A model generated the notes under the pieces. It saw only the letters and a list, made by a program, of their open reading frames with translations, searched no databases and was not told the DNA's origin. From assembly GCA_964443025.1 (NCBI GenBank), contig CAYUEL010000119.1, forward strand, positions 1 through 6,204: DNA of 6,204 nt, in the 5' to 3' direction. Positions within the stretch are counted from its first letter, which is position 1; every line of letters starts with the position of its first letter. This document shows positions 1 to 6,204 of this stretch, in pieces. This DNA is from JAJFKJ01 sp964443025. Its GTDB lineage: Bacteria; Pseudomonadota; Gammaproteobacteria; JABCZS01. The position numbers were made by a program, and so were the translations under genes.

Positions 1-1
1 A

Positions 2-2593
2 GCGCTGCGTTTTATATTAACCAGTGAAGATGCGATGGTGGGTATTCAAGGATTTGCAGGCACGGGTAAAACAACGTTGCAGCGCAGTGTATTACAAGTC
101 TTGAACGCGTTAAACCTTTCCTATAAGGTTATCGGATTAGCGCCTAGCGGTAAGGCAGCGATGGTATTACAAGAAGCTTTAGAAGTTCCTTGCCAAACGG
201 TAGATAGTTTTATTATTGAAGCGAGTCAAGGCAGACTACATTACCAAAGCCCGCATTACCTTATCTTGGATGAGGCTTCGATGTTATCAAGCCTCAACGC
301 TAAAAAACTCTTGGATGTATTTGAACAATTACCCAAAGGTTCACGCTTGGTATTACAAGGGGATTATCAGCAATTGCAAGCGGTTCCTGCGGGTAATCCT
401 TTCTTGCAATGGTTGGCGCTTGGCATGAACCATGTACAACTCACCGACATTGTTCGCCAACGTTCGGACAGCCCTTTAAAAGACGTTATCCTTCAAGCTA
501 TTTATAAGGATGTCGATAAGGTCATGCAGCTACTTCAAGGTCGTTTGCATGAACTACCGGATACCGATGAAAGGCTTAACGCCATGAGTGAGGATTACTT
601 ATCCCGCACGAAAGCCATGCGGGATAAAACCATGCTGATAACGACCAGCAATGATAACAGAATGATGCTCAATCAGCTGATTCGTGAAGGATTAAAAAAG
701 GAAAACGAACTAGAAAAACAAGGTATCACCACAACCGTTTTAATCAGCAAACATTTAGAAAAAATCCATGCCCATCATATCCATGCTTATGAGGAAGGAA
801 ATGTGGTACGCGTGGGGCGTTATCAAGCAAGGTTAAGTGCCAATACGTATTACACCGTTTTAAAAACAGACCCCCATCATCACAGCATTCTGCTTCAAAG
901 TGAATCCGGGAAAACCATTCAAGTAAAACCCAGCACATTCAACTACCCTGACGCGATTGAAATTTATACCGTGCAACAACGTGAAATTTGTGTGGGGGAT
1001 AAATTGCGATGCAGCCGCACCACGCACAAAGCGCTGGGGTTAATTAACGCACAAACCTTTACGGTGGTATCCGTAGAAAATACACAGATTACAGTTGCGC
1101 TCGCGAATGGAAAACAGTGTGTACTGGATACTGCCAAGCGTGAATACCAACATGTGGATTATGCGTTTGTCGGAACAGCCCACAGCCTGCAAGGGGATAC
1201 CTCATTTGATGTGATAGGGCACATGGATTCAACACAAACAGCGTTATCAAGCCTTCATGCCCTGTATGTGATTTTGTCACGTGCACGTTATGAGACACGT
1301 TTGTATGTGGATAACATCGATTCATTAAAAAACGCCATTGAGCGATTCAAGCGTGAGAAAATCACCGCATTAGAAGCGATGGAAGGACGTGATTATGCCA
1401 GTGAGTTGTTTGAGTCCATCAAACCCAAAGAACTAGAACAACCAGAAGTCAAAGAGCAGCGTCTTTCCAATACATCTAAACGGCATGAACGTTGGGATAG
1501 GCAAACCGTTTTGAATGCGCTCACTCCCGATCGCATCGAAGCGCTTATTTTGTATTACGGTTTAGTCGATACGAATGCCCGCCCTTACCATAGCAAACAA
1601 GGTGGGTATTTACGTTTTGGTAAAAACGGGGCCTTGTGTTTTAACATCAAGCCCAATGAATGTGGTTTTATTAAAGATTGGTCAGGAAAAGAAACCGCTA
1701 AAGATGTTTTTACCCTCATAAAAGATAAACAAGCTATGACATATGCACAAGCGATTAATGAGATTGGAAGATGGTTAGGAGTGGCGCAAAGCCCATCACC
1801 TGCCAGATTTGAAAAAACAAAATCAGTTCAGGATGAAATGCATAAGGCTCAAACGTTTAGTGTGGAAGATAAGAAAAGCATCGCGCAAGTGCAATATTAT
1901 TATCAACAAAGTATTCCTATTACAGGAACACTGGGTGAGCGTTATTTGCGAGAGCAGCGTGGTATTACGAGTGAAACTTTGCCTGATTCTGTGCGATTTT
2001 TAGAAAGACGTTACAGCCAAGAAACAAAAGCATATCATCCTGCCGTTATCAGTGTGGCCATGCAAGGCAATGAAGTGCAGGCCGTGCAAGCGACATTATT
2101 GGATAAGAGTGGTGCACGGTTAATGATTCAAAAAGAGGATGAGCATCAAAAGCATCATCGTCCCATTACGGGTCGCACCAAGTTTGGAGCCAATAACATC
2201 ATTAATGAAGGCACAAATCCAAATCTTCCTACTTTAATATGCGAAGGTCTTGAAACCGGATTATCGGTGCGCGATGCGATGCCAGAACATAAAATTATTG
2301 TGACCCATGGGGTTCAAAACTTTAAACATGTTCATGTTGAAAAAGATGAGCATGTTTTAATCTTGGTCGATAACGATGGACCTAATAGCCATACCGAAGC
2401 GACCGCCAAAGATGCGGTTAATATTCTAAACCAGAAAGGCGCGCATGCGTCTTACACGATGCCTGAGATTGAAGGGATGGATTATAATGATGTGGTGAGA
2501 AAATGTGGGGTTGAGAAAGTGAAAGGGAATATAGGGAGGCGTGTATCATTTTGCAAAAAAAACCACTTAAGAGGCCCGGAACTTGGGTTATAA
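2..2593 (+). CDS. traI: TraI-like conjugative helicase with C-terminal primase/TOPRIM region (5'-partial)
   Basis: The reading frame is open to the left edge and the codons before the first ATG (35) already read like the family (ALRFILTSEDA), so the true start and the N-terminal relaxase are outside the window. Residues below are counted from the Met at 35. SF1 RecD-like helicase motifs are in order: Walker A GFAGTGKTT (6-14), motif Ia-like GLAPSGKAA (34-42), Walker B LILDEASM (76-83), motif III LQGDYQQLQAV (107-117), motif V-like GTAHSLQGD (380-388) and motif VI LYVILSRAR (410-418). Spacing and flanking words such as IVRQ, GDKLR and YVDN match F-plasmid TraI, the relaxase/helicase that nicks oriT and unwinds the transferred strand. 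A second part follows (about 505-825): a primase-like region (GYLRFGK, GFIKDWSGKETAKDVFTLI, GTLGERYLREQRGI) ending in a TOPRIM fold with ICEGLETGLS (735-744, Glu737) and LVDND (777-781, Asp779/Asp781). No CHC2-type zinc cluster is visible. F TraI has no TOPRIM, so this is a helicase-primase fusion. The last ~25 residues look unlike the rest and may be altered by an insertion. Identity of the helicase is firm; primase activity is inferred. Confidence 0.9.
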   Translation, partial: ALRFILTSEDAMVGIQGFAGTGKTTLQRSVLQVLNALNLSYKVIGLAPSGKAAMVLQEALEVPCQTVDSFIIEASQGRLHYQSPHYLILDEASMLSSLNAKKLLDVFEQLPKGSRLVLQGDYQQLQAVPAGNPFLQWLALGMNHVQLTDIVRQRSDSPLKDVILQAIYKDVDKVMQLLQGRLHELPDTDERLNAMSEDYLSRTKAMRDKTMLITTSNDNRMMLNQLIREGLKKENELEKQGITTTVLISKHLEKIHAHHIHAYEEGNVVRVGRYQARLSANTYYTVLKTDPHHHSILLQSESGKTIQVKPSTFNYPDAIEIYTVQQREICVGDKLRCSRTTHKALGLINAQTFTVVSVENTQITVALANGKQCVLDTAKREYQHVDYAFVGTAHSLQGDTSFDVIGHMDSTQTALSSLHALYVILSRARYETRLYVDNIDSLKNAIERFKREKITALEAMEGRDYASELFESIKPKELEQPEVKEQRLSNTSKRHERWDRQTVLNALTPDRIEALILYYGLVDTNARPYHSKQGGYLRFGKNGALCFNIKPNECGFIKDWSGKETAKDVFTLIKDKQAMTYAQAINEIGRWLGVAQSPSPARFEKTKSVQDEMHKAQTFSVEDKKSIAQVQYYYQQSIPITGTLGERYLREQRGITSETLPDSVRFLERRYSQETKAYHPAVISVAMQGNEVQAVQATLLDKSGARLMIQKEDEHQKHHRPITGRTKFGANNIINEGTNPNLPTLICEGLETGLSVRDAMPEHKIIVTHGVQNFKHVHVEKDEHVLILVDNDGPNSHTEATAKDAVNILNQKGAHASYTMPEIEGMDYNDVVRKCGVEKVKGNIGRRVSFCKKNHLRGPELGL

Positions 2594-2621
2594 AATGTGC
2601 TCATTTTCCTGAGTAAAATCG

Positions 2622-2659
2622 TTGCCTCACATTAAATCTTACCCAAGATAGTGAGGCAA
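2622..2659 (+). repeat. Hairpin between traI and the transposase remnant, covering a Shine-Dalgarno sequence
   Basis: A perfect 9-bp inverted repeat (TTGCCTCAC at 2622-2630, GTGAGGCAA at 2651-2659) encloses a second 5-bp stem (ATCTT 2636-2640 with AAGAT 2645-2649) closing a four-base loop. It begins 28 bases after the traI stop. No T-run follows the 3' arm, so it is a poor classical intrinsic terminator. The 3' arm contains GAGG (2653-2656), seven bases before the ATG at 2664, so folding of a read-through transcript would hide that ribosome binding site. This is a known protective arrangement at the ends of several IS elements. Its role here is inferred. Confidence 0.65.
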
Positions 2660-2663
2660 TACC

Positions 2664-2813
2664 ATGGTTCATCAAGCTAAAGAAGTGTATCGACGTTTAA
2701 TTTAGCTCCGTTACCACCGGGCCAAGAAGTCTATCAAACAACGTATTCTCGATGAGTTCTGTGCCGTTTGTGGTTACCATCAAAAATATGCCATCACTTT
2801 AACCTCTACGTGA
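2664..2813 (+). pseudogene. Truncated, stop-interrupted integrase-type (ISNCY/rve-like) transposase N-terminus
   Basis: From ATG 2664 the frame reads MVHQAKEVYRRLI, a TAG stop (2703-2705), then in the same frame LRYHRAKKSIKQRILDEF followed by CAVCGYHQKYAITL, ending at TGA 2811. The pattern RY..A.K..K..ILDEF...(T/C)GYH.KYAI is the characteristic N-terminal helix-turn-helix opening of a group of integrase-core (DDE, rve) transposases often filed under ISNCY. A complete member would have several hundred residues; here homology stops after about 48 codons, just where RLL would be expected, and no DDE catalytic core follows. The gene is therefore dead twice over: nonsense mutation and 3' deletion. 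Its putative ribosome binding site lies in the hairpin just upstream. The family assignment rests on recalled motif patterns, not a search; that it is a transposase remnant is fairly secure, the exact family less so. Confidence 0.7.
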
Positions 2814-2841
2814 CTCATTGCACTGAAAATATATCACGTAG
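2806..2841. repeat. 8-bp perfect inverted repeat with 20-base spacer at the 3' edge of the transposase remnant
   Basis: CTACGTGA (2806-2813) and TCACGTAG (2834-2841) are exact reverse complements. The left arm contains the final codons and the TGA of the transposase remnant. It may mark the deletion scar, act as a weak RNA hairpin, or be a protein-binding dyad. No T-run follows directly, although TTAAAAATTTTTAT lies about ten bases downstream. Confidence 0.4.
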
Positions 2842-2887
2842 TTACTTCTTAAAAATTTTTATCGCTGGATGGATTATTTTTATTTAT

Positions 2888-2916
2888 TTGACTTAAAATG
2901 GGGTTTGCGATAAAAA
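2888..2916 (+). promoter_or_regulatory. Candidate sigma70 promoter P1 for the LRR/ankyrin gene
   Basis: TTGACT (2888-2893) is one base from the consensus -35 box. At the ideal 17-base spacing it is followed by TAAAAA (2911-2916), which matches four of six -10 positions. It sits in a very AT-rich stretch, 80 bases before the likely start codon at 2996. Predicted from sequence only; in AT-rich DNA chance matches are common. Confidence 0.4.
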
Positions 2917-2926
2917 GTAAATAGAC

Positions 2927-2956
2927 TTGCTTTTAAATACATATTAGTCGTATGCT
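2927..2956 (+). promoter_or_regulatory. Candidate promoter P2, proximal to the LRR/ankyrin gene
   Basis: TTGCTT (2927-2932) and TATGCT (2951-2956) are separated by 18 bases. This would start transcription near 2963 and give a leader of about 33 bases. The two ACTGAG copies (2957-2962 and 2967-2972) lie at the expected start site. Weaker at -35 than P1 but better placed for a short leader; either or neither may be used. Confidence 0.35.
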
Positions 2957-2982
2957 ACTGAGCACCACTGAGTGTTATACAT

Positions 2983-2988
2983 AAGGAG
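2983..2988 (+). promoter_or_regulatory. Ribosome binding site deciding the start of the LRR/ankyrin gene
   Basis: AAGGAG is seven bases before ATG 2996, a near-ideal Shine-Dalgarno and spacing. The longer frame opens at GTG 2972, but that start has no comparable ribosome binding site and would place this one inside the coding region. ATG 2996 is therefore preferred. Confidence 0.8.
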
Positions 2989-2995
2989 ACTGTTC

Positions 2996-5773
2996 ATGCC
3001 AAAAACTGACTTAGAGGCTCAGCACTTTGAGAGTGACTTAGATAGATTACGTAACAATGATAAGTGGTTGAAGGAGCTTAGCTTTCGTTCTCAAAACTTA
3101 ACACTCACAGATATTGATAACTTATTTGAGGCGCTCACTCAAAATAATATAGTGATCGCGCTTTCTCTTACTAACAATATCAATGATGCACAAGTTCAAA
3201 TTCTTGTCCAAAAAGCAAAAATTCGAATGCTGAATCTTTGGCGGAACAACATCGGAGTGGAAGGTGCTAAAGTGCTTGCCCAAAGTACAGTACTCAGAGG
3301 GCTTGACCTAAGTAAAAATCATGTAGGTGATGAAGGCGCGCGGATGCTAGCCCAAAGCATGATGCTTATAATGCTTTATCTGAGTGAAAATAACATTGGT
3401 GATGAAGGTGCGAAAGCTTTCGCTCAAAGTGTGACGCTTAGAGTGCTTGATTTGGGCGCTAATAAAATCACTGTTGCAGGCGCTCAAGCCTTGGCCAACA
3501 GTAAAATGCTTGTCATGCTTAATCTTAGCAATAATAATGTGGGTGATGAGGGTGCAAAAGCGTTAGCTAACAGTGCGACGATCACATCGCTTCATCTTTT
3601 TGGTAACAATGTAGGTGATGTAGGAGCTCAGGCATTGGCTCAAAGTATAATGCTTGTATCGCTTTATCTTGGGAATAACAACATTGGTGATGCAGGCGCT
3701 TACGCATTGGCTCAAAGCACAACACTCACCACCCTCGATCTTAGCCAAAACAAAATCAGTGACGCTGCTCAAGCAGCTGTTAGTGCAATGCTTGCGCGCA
3801 ATCAGGGCTTGGCCGATAAGTTATTTAATGCATGCGAAATAGGAGATATTTCACAAGTACGAAATTTATTAGCATCGGGAGTTAAGCCTTATGGTGAATA
3901 TTTTCAACGTAAACTTCCTTATTTAAGTACACTTTTACATATAGCAGTAAACAATAAAAATGCAGCTTTATTGCGTTTGCTGCTTGATAATGGAGCAGGA
4001 GTAGAACAACATGTGATAGATAATGATTTTCAAACTCCTTTAGATTTAGCAAAGTCGTTGAATTGGTCAGAAGGAATTGCAATTCTTACTCATAGTTCGT
4101 TATCTTCTTTAGTGCAATCTGCATCATCCTCAAGCATAAGCAGTAGCAAAGAAACTATCCTGTCCCTGAATACATTAGAATCAACAGTTGCACAATTGAA
4201 AGAGCAAAGGATAAATGATGCAAACCAATTGCAGGATTTACAAGGCAAGCTTGTTCAAACGGTTGAAGCGCAACAATTGCTCGTCAAGCAAGAAGTATTA
4301 TCCGATTATCAAAAATTTGTAAATGAATTAGTGCTGCAAACTCACAGCATAAAAGAAGCACAAGAAAATGAATTCAAAGCTATTTGGGCAGAGATTGAAA
4401 AAACCAAGGAAGCATTCAAGAAAAATCCAGAACAACCCGATTTACTTGCAAAATTAAAGCAACTCGAGGAAAAGCAAGCGCCCTTGATTAAGACCTATGA
4501 AGCGCAGCAAGCCATACTTGCACAGCAGATCCATTTATTTAATCAAGAAAGCCTAGGACGATTTTACCGTGTATTGCAGGGTAAACTACATGGGTTATTT
4601 GCAGCGTGTAATGTCATTGATTCGGGTTTAGTGGTTCGTGCTGACATAGGCAAAGTAGAAAAAATAGCGCATCACATGACGTTAGCGGGAGAGGCTATAC
4701 CTCTTCCTGGGGCGCAAGCCATGAGTAGATGCCTGGTGTATATTATGAAAAAGGCAATGGTAGCGAAGGGTAATGTAGATACGAAGCTGCATCAAATTGC
4801 CACACAAACCGTCAGTTTTGCTGAGATTGATGTTTTAACGGAAGAAATAGCTCGTCAATTAACACTCACTTATGAAGAGCAATTGTTGCAACTCGATGCT
4901 GAGCAAGCAACGACATTAGCCGAATCGGCGATGAAGCTGATGTTAGCGTATTTATGGGAAGGGGATTTTAAAGAAGAAGCGCTGTCAGAGCAATTGATTC
5001 ACAGCGTTGCACATGTCAAAACACCCAATGAGCACAGCCAAGGACTGGCCAAGCTTCGTCAAAAATTTAAGGAATTAAATAATCGATTTCAAGATGCAAA
5101 ATTAATCACAAAATTTAATGAACAATGGACCGCTTTTAGGGTATTTCAGTGCCCTGGGATTGAAGTCAAAACGGGAGAGGCAATACATTATTACAGTGGG
5201 CAAGGCACACAACCGGATGTTTATGGGTATCGTTTGGGGACTGGATTGGAAGTGGAAATTGCTAGACTTAAGCAAGATAGTGAACGCCTTCCTTCGCGAC
5301 TACATACGAAAAAACTTTCTGCAAGCAGTGAGAAGCATTTAAATGCAGCAACAATCGCATCTAAATCAGCTCAAGATAAAACGGAATTACTCGAAAAGCA
5401 GGTGACTCATTTGGCAAACCAGTTAGCTACGCTTTCTGCCACTCAATCGGGTGCTTCAAGTAGTAACCCTCTATTTCATCAAGCACCTCGTATTACAAAA
5501 CCAGTGAACACCGTGAAAGAGCCCGTAGCAGGTGTGATGGTAGATGGTTTAACGCTCAGTTTAGATTTAACGAGTATTCCGGCAGATAAGCATGATAGCG
5601 TGACTGCACTAATGGAAGATTATTCAGAGAATTGTAAAGAGAAAGACATTGCGCGCAATGGAAAAAGTAAAATCATTGCACTCACTTTACCTACCTCCGC
5701 TTTGGTGAAAAAATTGGAAGAAAAGTTGACAGTGCTTCTTGATAACAAACTGGTTATGAAGAATACAAATTAG
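2996..5773 (+). CDS. Large LRR / ankyrin / coiled-coil protein, candidate host-interaction effector
   Basis: A 925-residue protein starting MPKTDLEAQHFESDLDR after a strong ribosome binding site. Modules in order: an N-terminal region with a degenerate LRR (about 25-51); nine consecutive 24-residue LRRs (52-267) with units such as LDLSKNHVGDEGARMLAQS, the last lacking the glycines and probably capping the solenoid; about three ankyrin-like repeats (271-366, with LLHIAVNNKNAALLRLLLDNGAG and TPLDLAKS); a Ser-rich linker (368-385); a coiled coil rich in Gln/Glu/Lys/Leu (about 387-515); a helical region with a Gly/Pro-containing word LAGEAIPLPGAQ (563-574), flanked by amphipathic helices to about 705; a second short coiled coil (about 790-815); a Ser/Pro linker; and a small domain (about 846-920). 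No signal peptide or membrane span is visible, so it would be cytoplasmic or exported by a type IV route. LRR plus ankyrin repeats bind proteins and are common in Dot/Icm-type effectors of Legionellales; no enzyme motif was recognised. It has its own promoter region and sits beside a conjugation gene, which suggests mobile-element cargo. Effector status is inferred; a structural bacterial role remains possible. Confidence 0.85.
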   Translation: MPKTDLEAQHFESDLDRLRNNDKWLKELSFRSQNLTLTDIDNLFEALTQNNIVIALSLTNNINDAQVQILVQKAKIRMLNLWRNNIGVEGAKVLAQSTVLRGLDLSKNHVGDEGARMLAQSMMLIMLYLSENNIGDEGAKAFAQSVTLRVLDLGANKITVAGAQALANSKMLVMLNLSNNNVGDEGAKALANSATITSLHLFGNNVGDVGAQALAQSIMLVSLYLGNNNIGDAGAYALAQSTTLTTLDLSQNKISDAAQAAVSAMLARNQGLADKLFNACEIGDISQVRNLLASGVKPYGEYFQRKLPYLSTLLHIAVNNKNAALLRLLLDNGAGVEQHVIDNDFQTPLDLAKSLNWSEGIAILTHSSLSSLVQSASSSSISSSKETILSLNTLESTVAQLKEQRINDANQLQDLQGKLVQTVEAQQLLVKQEVLSDYQKFVNELVLQTHSIKEAQENEFKAIWAEIEKTKEAFKKNPEQPDLLAKLKQLEEKQAPLIKTYEAQQAILAQQIHLFNQESLGRFYRVLQGKLHGLFAACNVIDSGLVVRADIGKVEKIAHHMTLAGEAIPLPGAQAMSRCLVYIMKKAMVAKGNVDTKLHQIATQTVSFAEIDVLTEEIARQLTLTYEEQLLQLDAEQATTLAESAMKLMLAYLWEGDFKEEALSEQLIHSVAHVKTPNEHSQGLAKLRQKFKELNNRFQDAKLITKFNEQWTAFRVFQCPGIEVKTGEAIHYYSGQGTQPDVYGYRLGTGLEVEIARLKQDSERLPSRLHTKKLSASSEKHLNAATIASKSAQDKTELLEKQVTHLANQLATLSATQSGASSSNPLFHQAPRITKPVNTVKEPVAGVMVDGLTLSLDLTSIPADKHDSVTALMEDYSENCKEKDIARNGKSKIIALTLPTSALVKKLEEKLTVLLDNKLVMKNTN
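3149..3796 (+). repeat. Nine in-frame 72-bp units encoding 24-residue GALA-like leucine-rich repeats
   Basis: The period is exactly 24 residues with no insertion or deletion across nine units. Working consensus is LxxLxLxxNxIGDEGAxALAQSxx, with unit starts at residues 52, 76, 100, 124, 148, 172, 196, 220 and 244 of the protein. The best conserved units are 3 to 8. The GA(K/Q)ALA signature and 24-residue length resemble the GALA repeats of Ralstonia type III effectors and the LRR_6/ribonuclease-inhibitor-like class. No F-box-like N-terminus, as found in GALA proteins, is evident. The DNA units are clearly related but diverged at many codon positions, so the array is not freshly expanded. Confidence 0.85.
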
Positions 5774-5843
5774 GTTATTTTAGTATTGCGTGCCTTTGGT
5801 AATTGCCGTTGTGCTTACTATCTTTCAAATTAATTAATACGAA

Positions 5844-5880
5844 ACTGAGCATATACTGATAAAAATAGCTCAGTACTTTT
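5844..5880. terminator. Candidate terminator between the convergent genes
   Basis: ACTGAGC (5844-5850) pairs perfectly with GCTCAGT (5868-5874) around a 17-base AT-rich loop, followed by ACTTTT on the + strand. On the minus strand the stem is followed by a weaker AT-rich run. It lies in the 114-base gap between the stop of the LRR/ankyrin gene (5773) and the stop of the minus-strand gene (5888), where a shared terminator is expected. The T-run is short and the loop long, so efficiency is uncertain. Confidence 0.5.
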
Positions 5881-5887
5881 GAATAAA

Positions 5888-6202
5888 TTAAATTTTTGGC
5901 GATTCCCGTGGAGGCAAAGTGTTTGCTTGCATAGATTGAGAATTTCCTGCTGAATTATTGGAAACCGGTCTTTCCTGGACAACAGGAGCTTGGTAGTGCA
6001 GCCCTTCTCTTGTCGATGTGGCAGTAGGTGTAGCGTAAAGGCTTTGCGGTGCTGCCCGTGGACTCAATATGTCTACTAAACCTTCTCCCGTTTTTAAATT
6101 ATCGGTTAAGGTGGAGTACTGTAGTTTCTTTTCTGCAAGCATCTTGTCCCCAATAACGCGGTTTTTCACGACATCATAATCATTGTGCGTATACCCCCTG
6201 GT
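5888..6202 (-). CDS. C-terminal part of an unrecognised protein with a Pro/Ser/Thr-rich tail (5'-partial)
   Basis: The minus-strand frame is open to the right edge and ends at TAA (5890-5888), giving 104 residues. A GTG at 6169 could serve as a start, but the upstream codons (TRGYTHNDYDVV) read smoothly into VKNRVIGDKM and no clear ribosome binding site precedes it, so the gene most likely begins outside the window. The first ~38 residues are charged and probably helical (GDKMLAEKKLQYSTLTDNL). The last 66 form a low-complexity tail starting at GEGLVDILSPRAAP, with eight prolines and many Ser, Thr, Gln and Asn, probably disordered. No domain is recognised and no membrane segment is seen in this part. 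It converges on the LRR/ankyrin gene and is not in its operon. Disordered polar tails can act as secretion signals or linkers, but nothing here shows that. Confidence 0.6.
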   Translation of the reverse strand, partial: TRGYTHNDYDVVKNRVIGDKMLAEKKLQYSTLTDNLKTGEGLVDILSPRAAPQSLYATPTATSTREGLHYQAPVVQERPVSNNSAGNSQSMQANTLPPRESPKI

Positions 6203-6204
6203 AG

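Noticed and set aside
1089..1325. Minus-strand open frame of 78 codons opposite traI
   Set aside because: It is antisense to conserved helicase motifs V and VI, has no ribosome binding site and its product resembles no family.
2622..2659. Hairpin as a classical Rho-independent terminator for traI
   Set aside because: The 3' arm is followed by TACCATGG with no T-run; attenuation by another means is not excluded.
2972..2995. GTG 2972 as the start of the LRR/ankyrin protein
   Set aside because: The AAGGAG at 2983-2988 points to ATG 2996, and the extra eight residues show no family feature.
3149..3796. 72-bp repeat considered as a CRISPR array or non-coding satellite
   Set aside because: The period is a multiple of three, conservation follows amino-acid positions, and there are no spacers; it is a protein repeat.
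3563..4082. Minus-strand open frames (3563-3772 and 3882-4082) opposite the LRR and ankyrin region
   Set aside because: They mirror the repeat periodicity of the coding strand and show no start signals; they are shadows of the real gene.
5118..5342. Plus-strand 74-codon frame inside the LRR/ankyrin gene
   Set aside because: The overlapping main frame is continuous and plausible there, and no ribosome binding site precedes the internal ATG.

Overview
The window looks like the 3' part of a conjugation locus, followed by a decayed insertion sequence and a cargo gene of host-interaction type. Base composition is moderately AT-rich. An F-type TraI lies beside a large LRR/ankyrin/coiled-coil protein. 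That combination fits an amoeba- or arthropod-associated intracellular gammaproteobacterium (Legionella, Rickettsiella, Berkiella and relatives) carrying an integrative conjugative element or plasmid. Rickettsiales elements have similar cargo but usually lower GC. The taxonomic placement is inference; no rRNA or other marker gene is present.

Left part (1-2593, + strand): the C-terminal portion of a TraI-like (MobF-type) conjugative protein. It has a complete RecD-like helicase domain that can be aligned motif by motif with F-plasmid TraI. After it comes a primase-like region ending in a TOPRIM fold. The relaxase domain would lie off the left edge.

Middle part (2594-2995): 402 bases without an intact gene. 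It holds a strong hairpin (2622-2659), the first ~50 codons of an integrase-type transposase broken by a stop codon and truncated (2664-2813), an 8-bp inverted repeat (2806-2841), and an AT-rich stretch with two candidate promoters for the next gene. The hairpin covers the likely ribosome binding site of the transposase remnant.

Right part (2996-5773, + strand): one 925-residue modular protein. It has nine or more 24-residue GALA-like leucine-rich repeats, about three ankyrin-like repeats, a Ser-rich linker, a long coiled coil, a helical region of unknown function, a second short coiled coil and a small C-terminal domain. It has no signal peptide and no transmembrane segments. It has the architecture of a secreted effector or other eukaryote-like interaction protein, but this is not proven. 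GC content falls sharply at the LRR/ankyrin boundary.

A likely bidirectional terminator (5844-5880) separates it from a convergent minus-strand gene. Only the Pro/Ser/Thr-rich C-terminal 104 residues of that gene are in the window. The layout is consistent with transfer gene, then IS scar, then independently transcribed cargo. No RNA gene, CRISPR array, origin or attachment site was seen.
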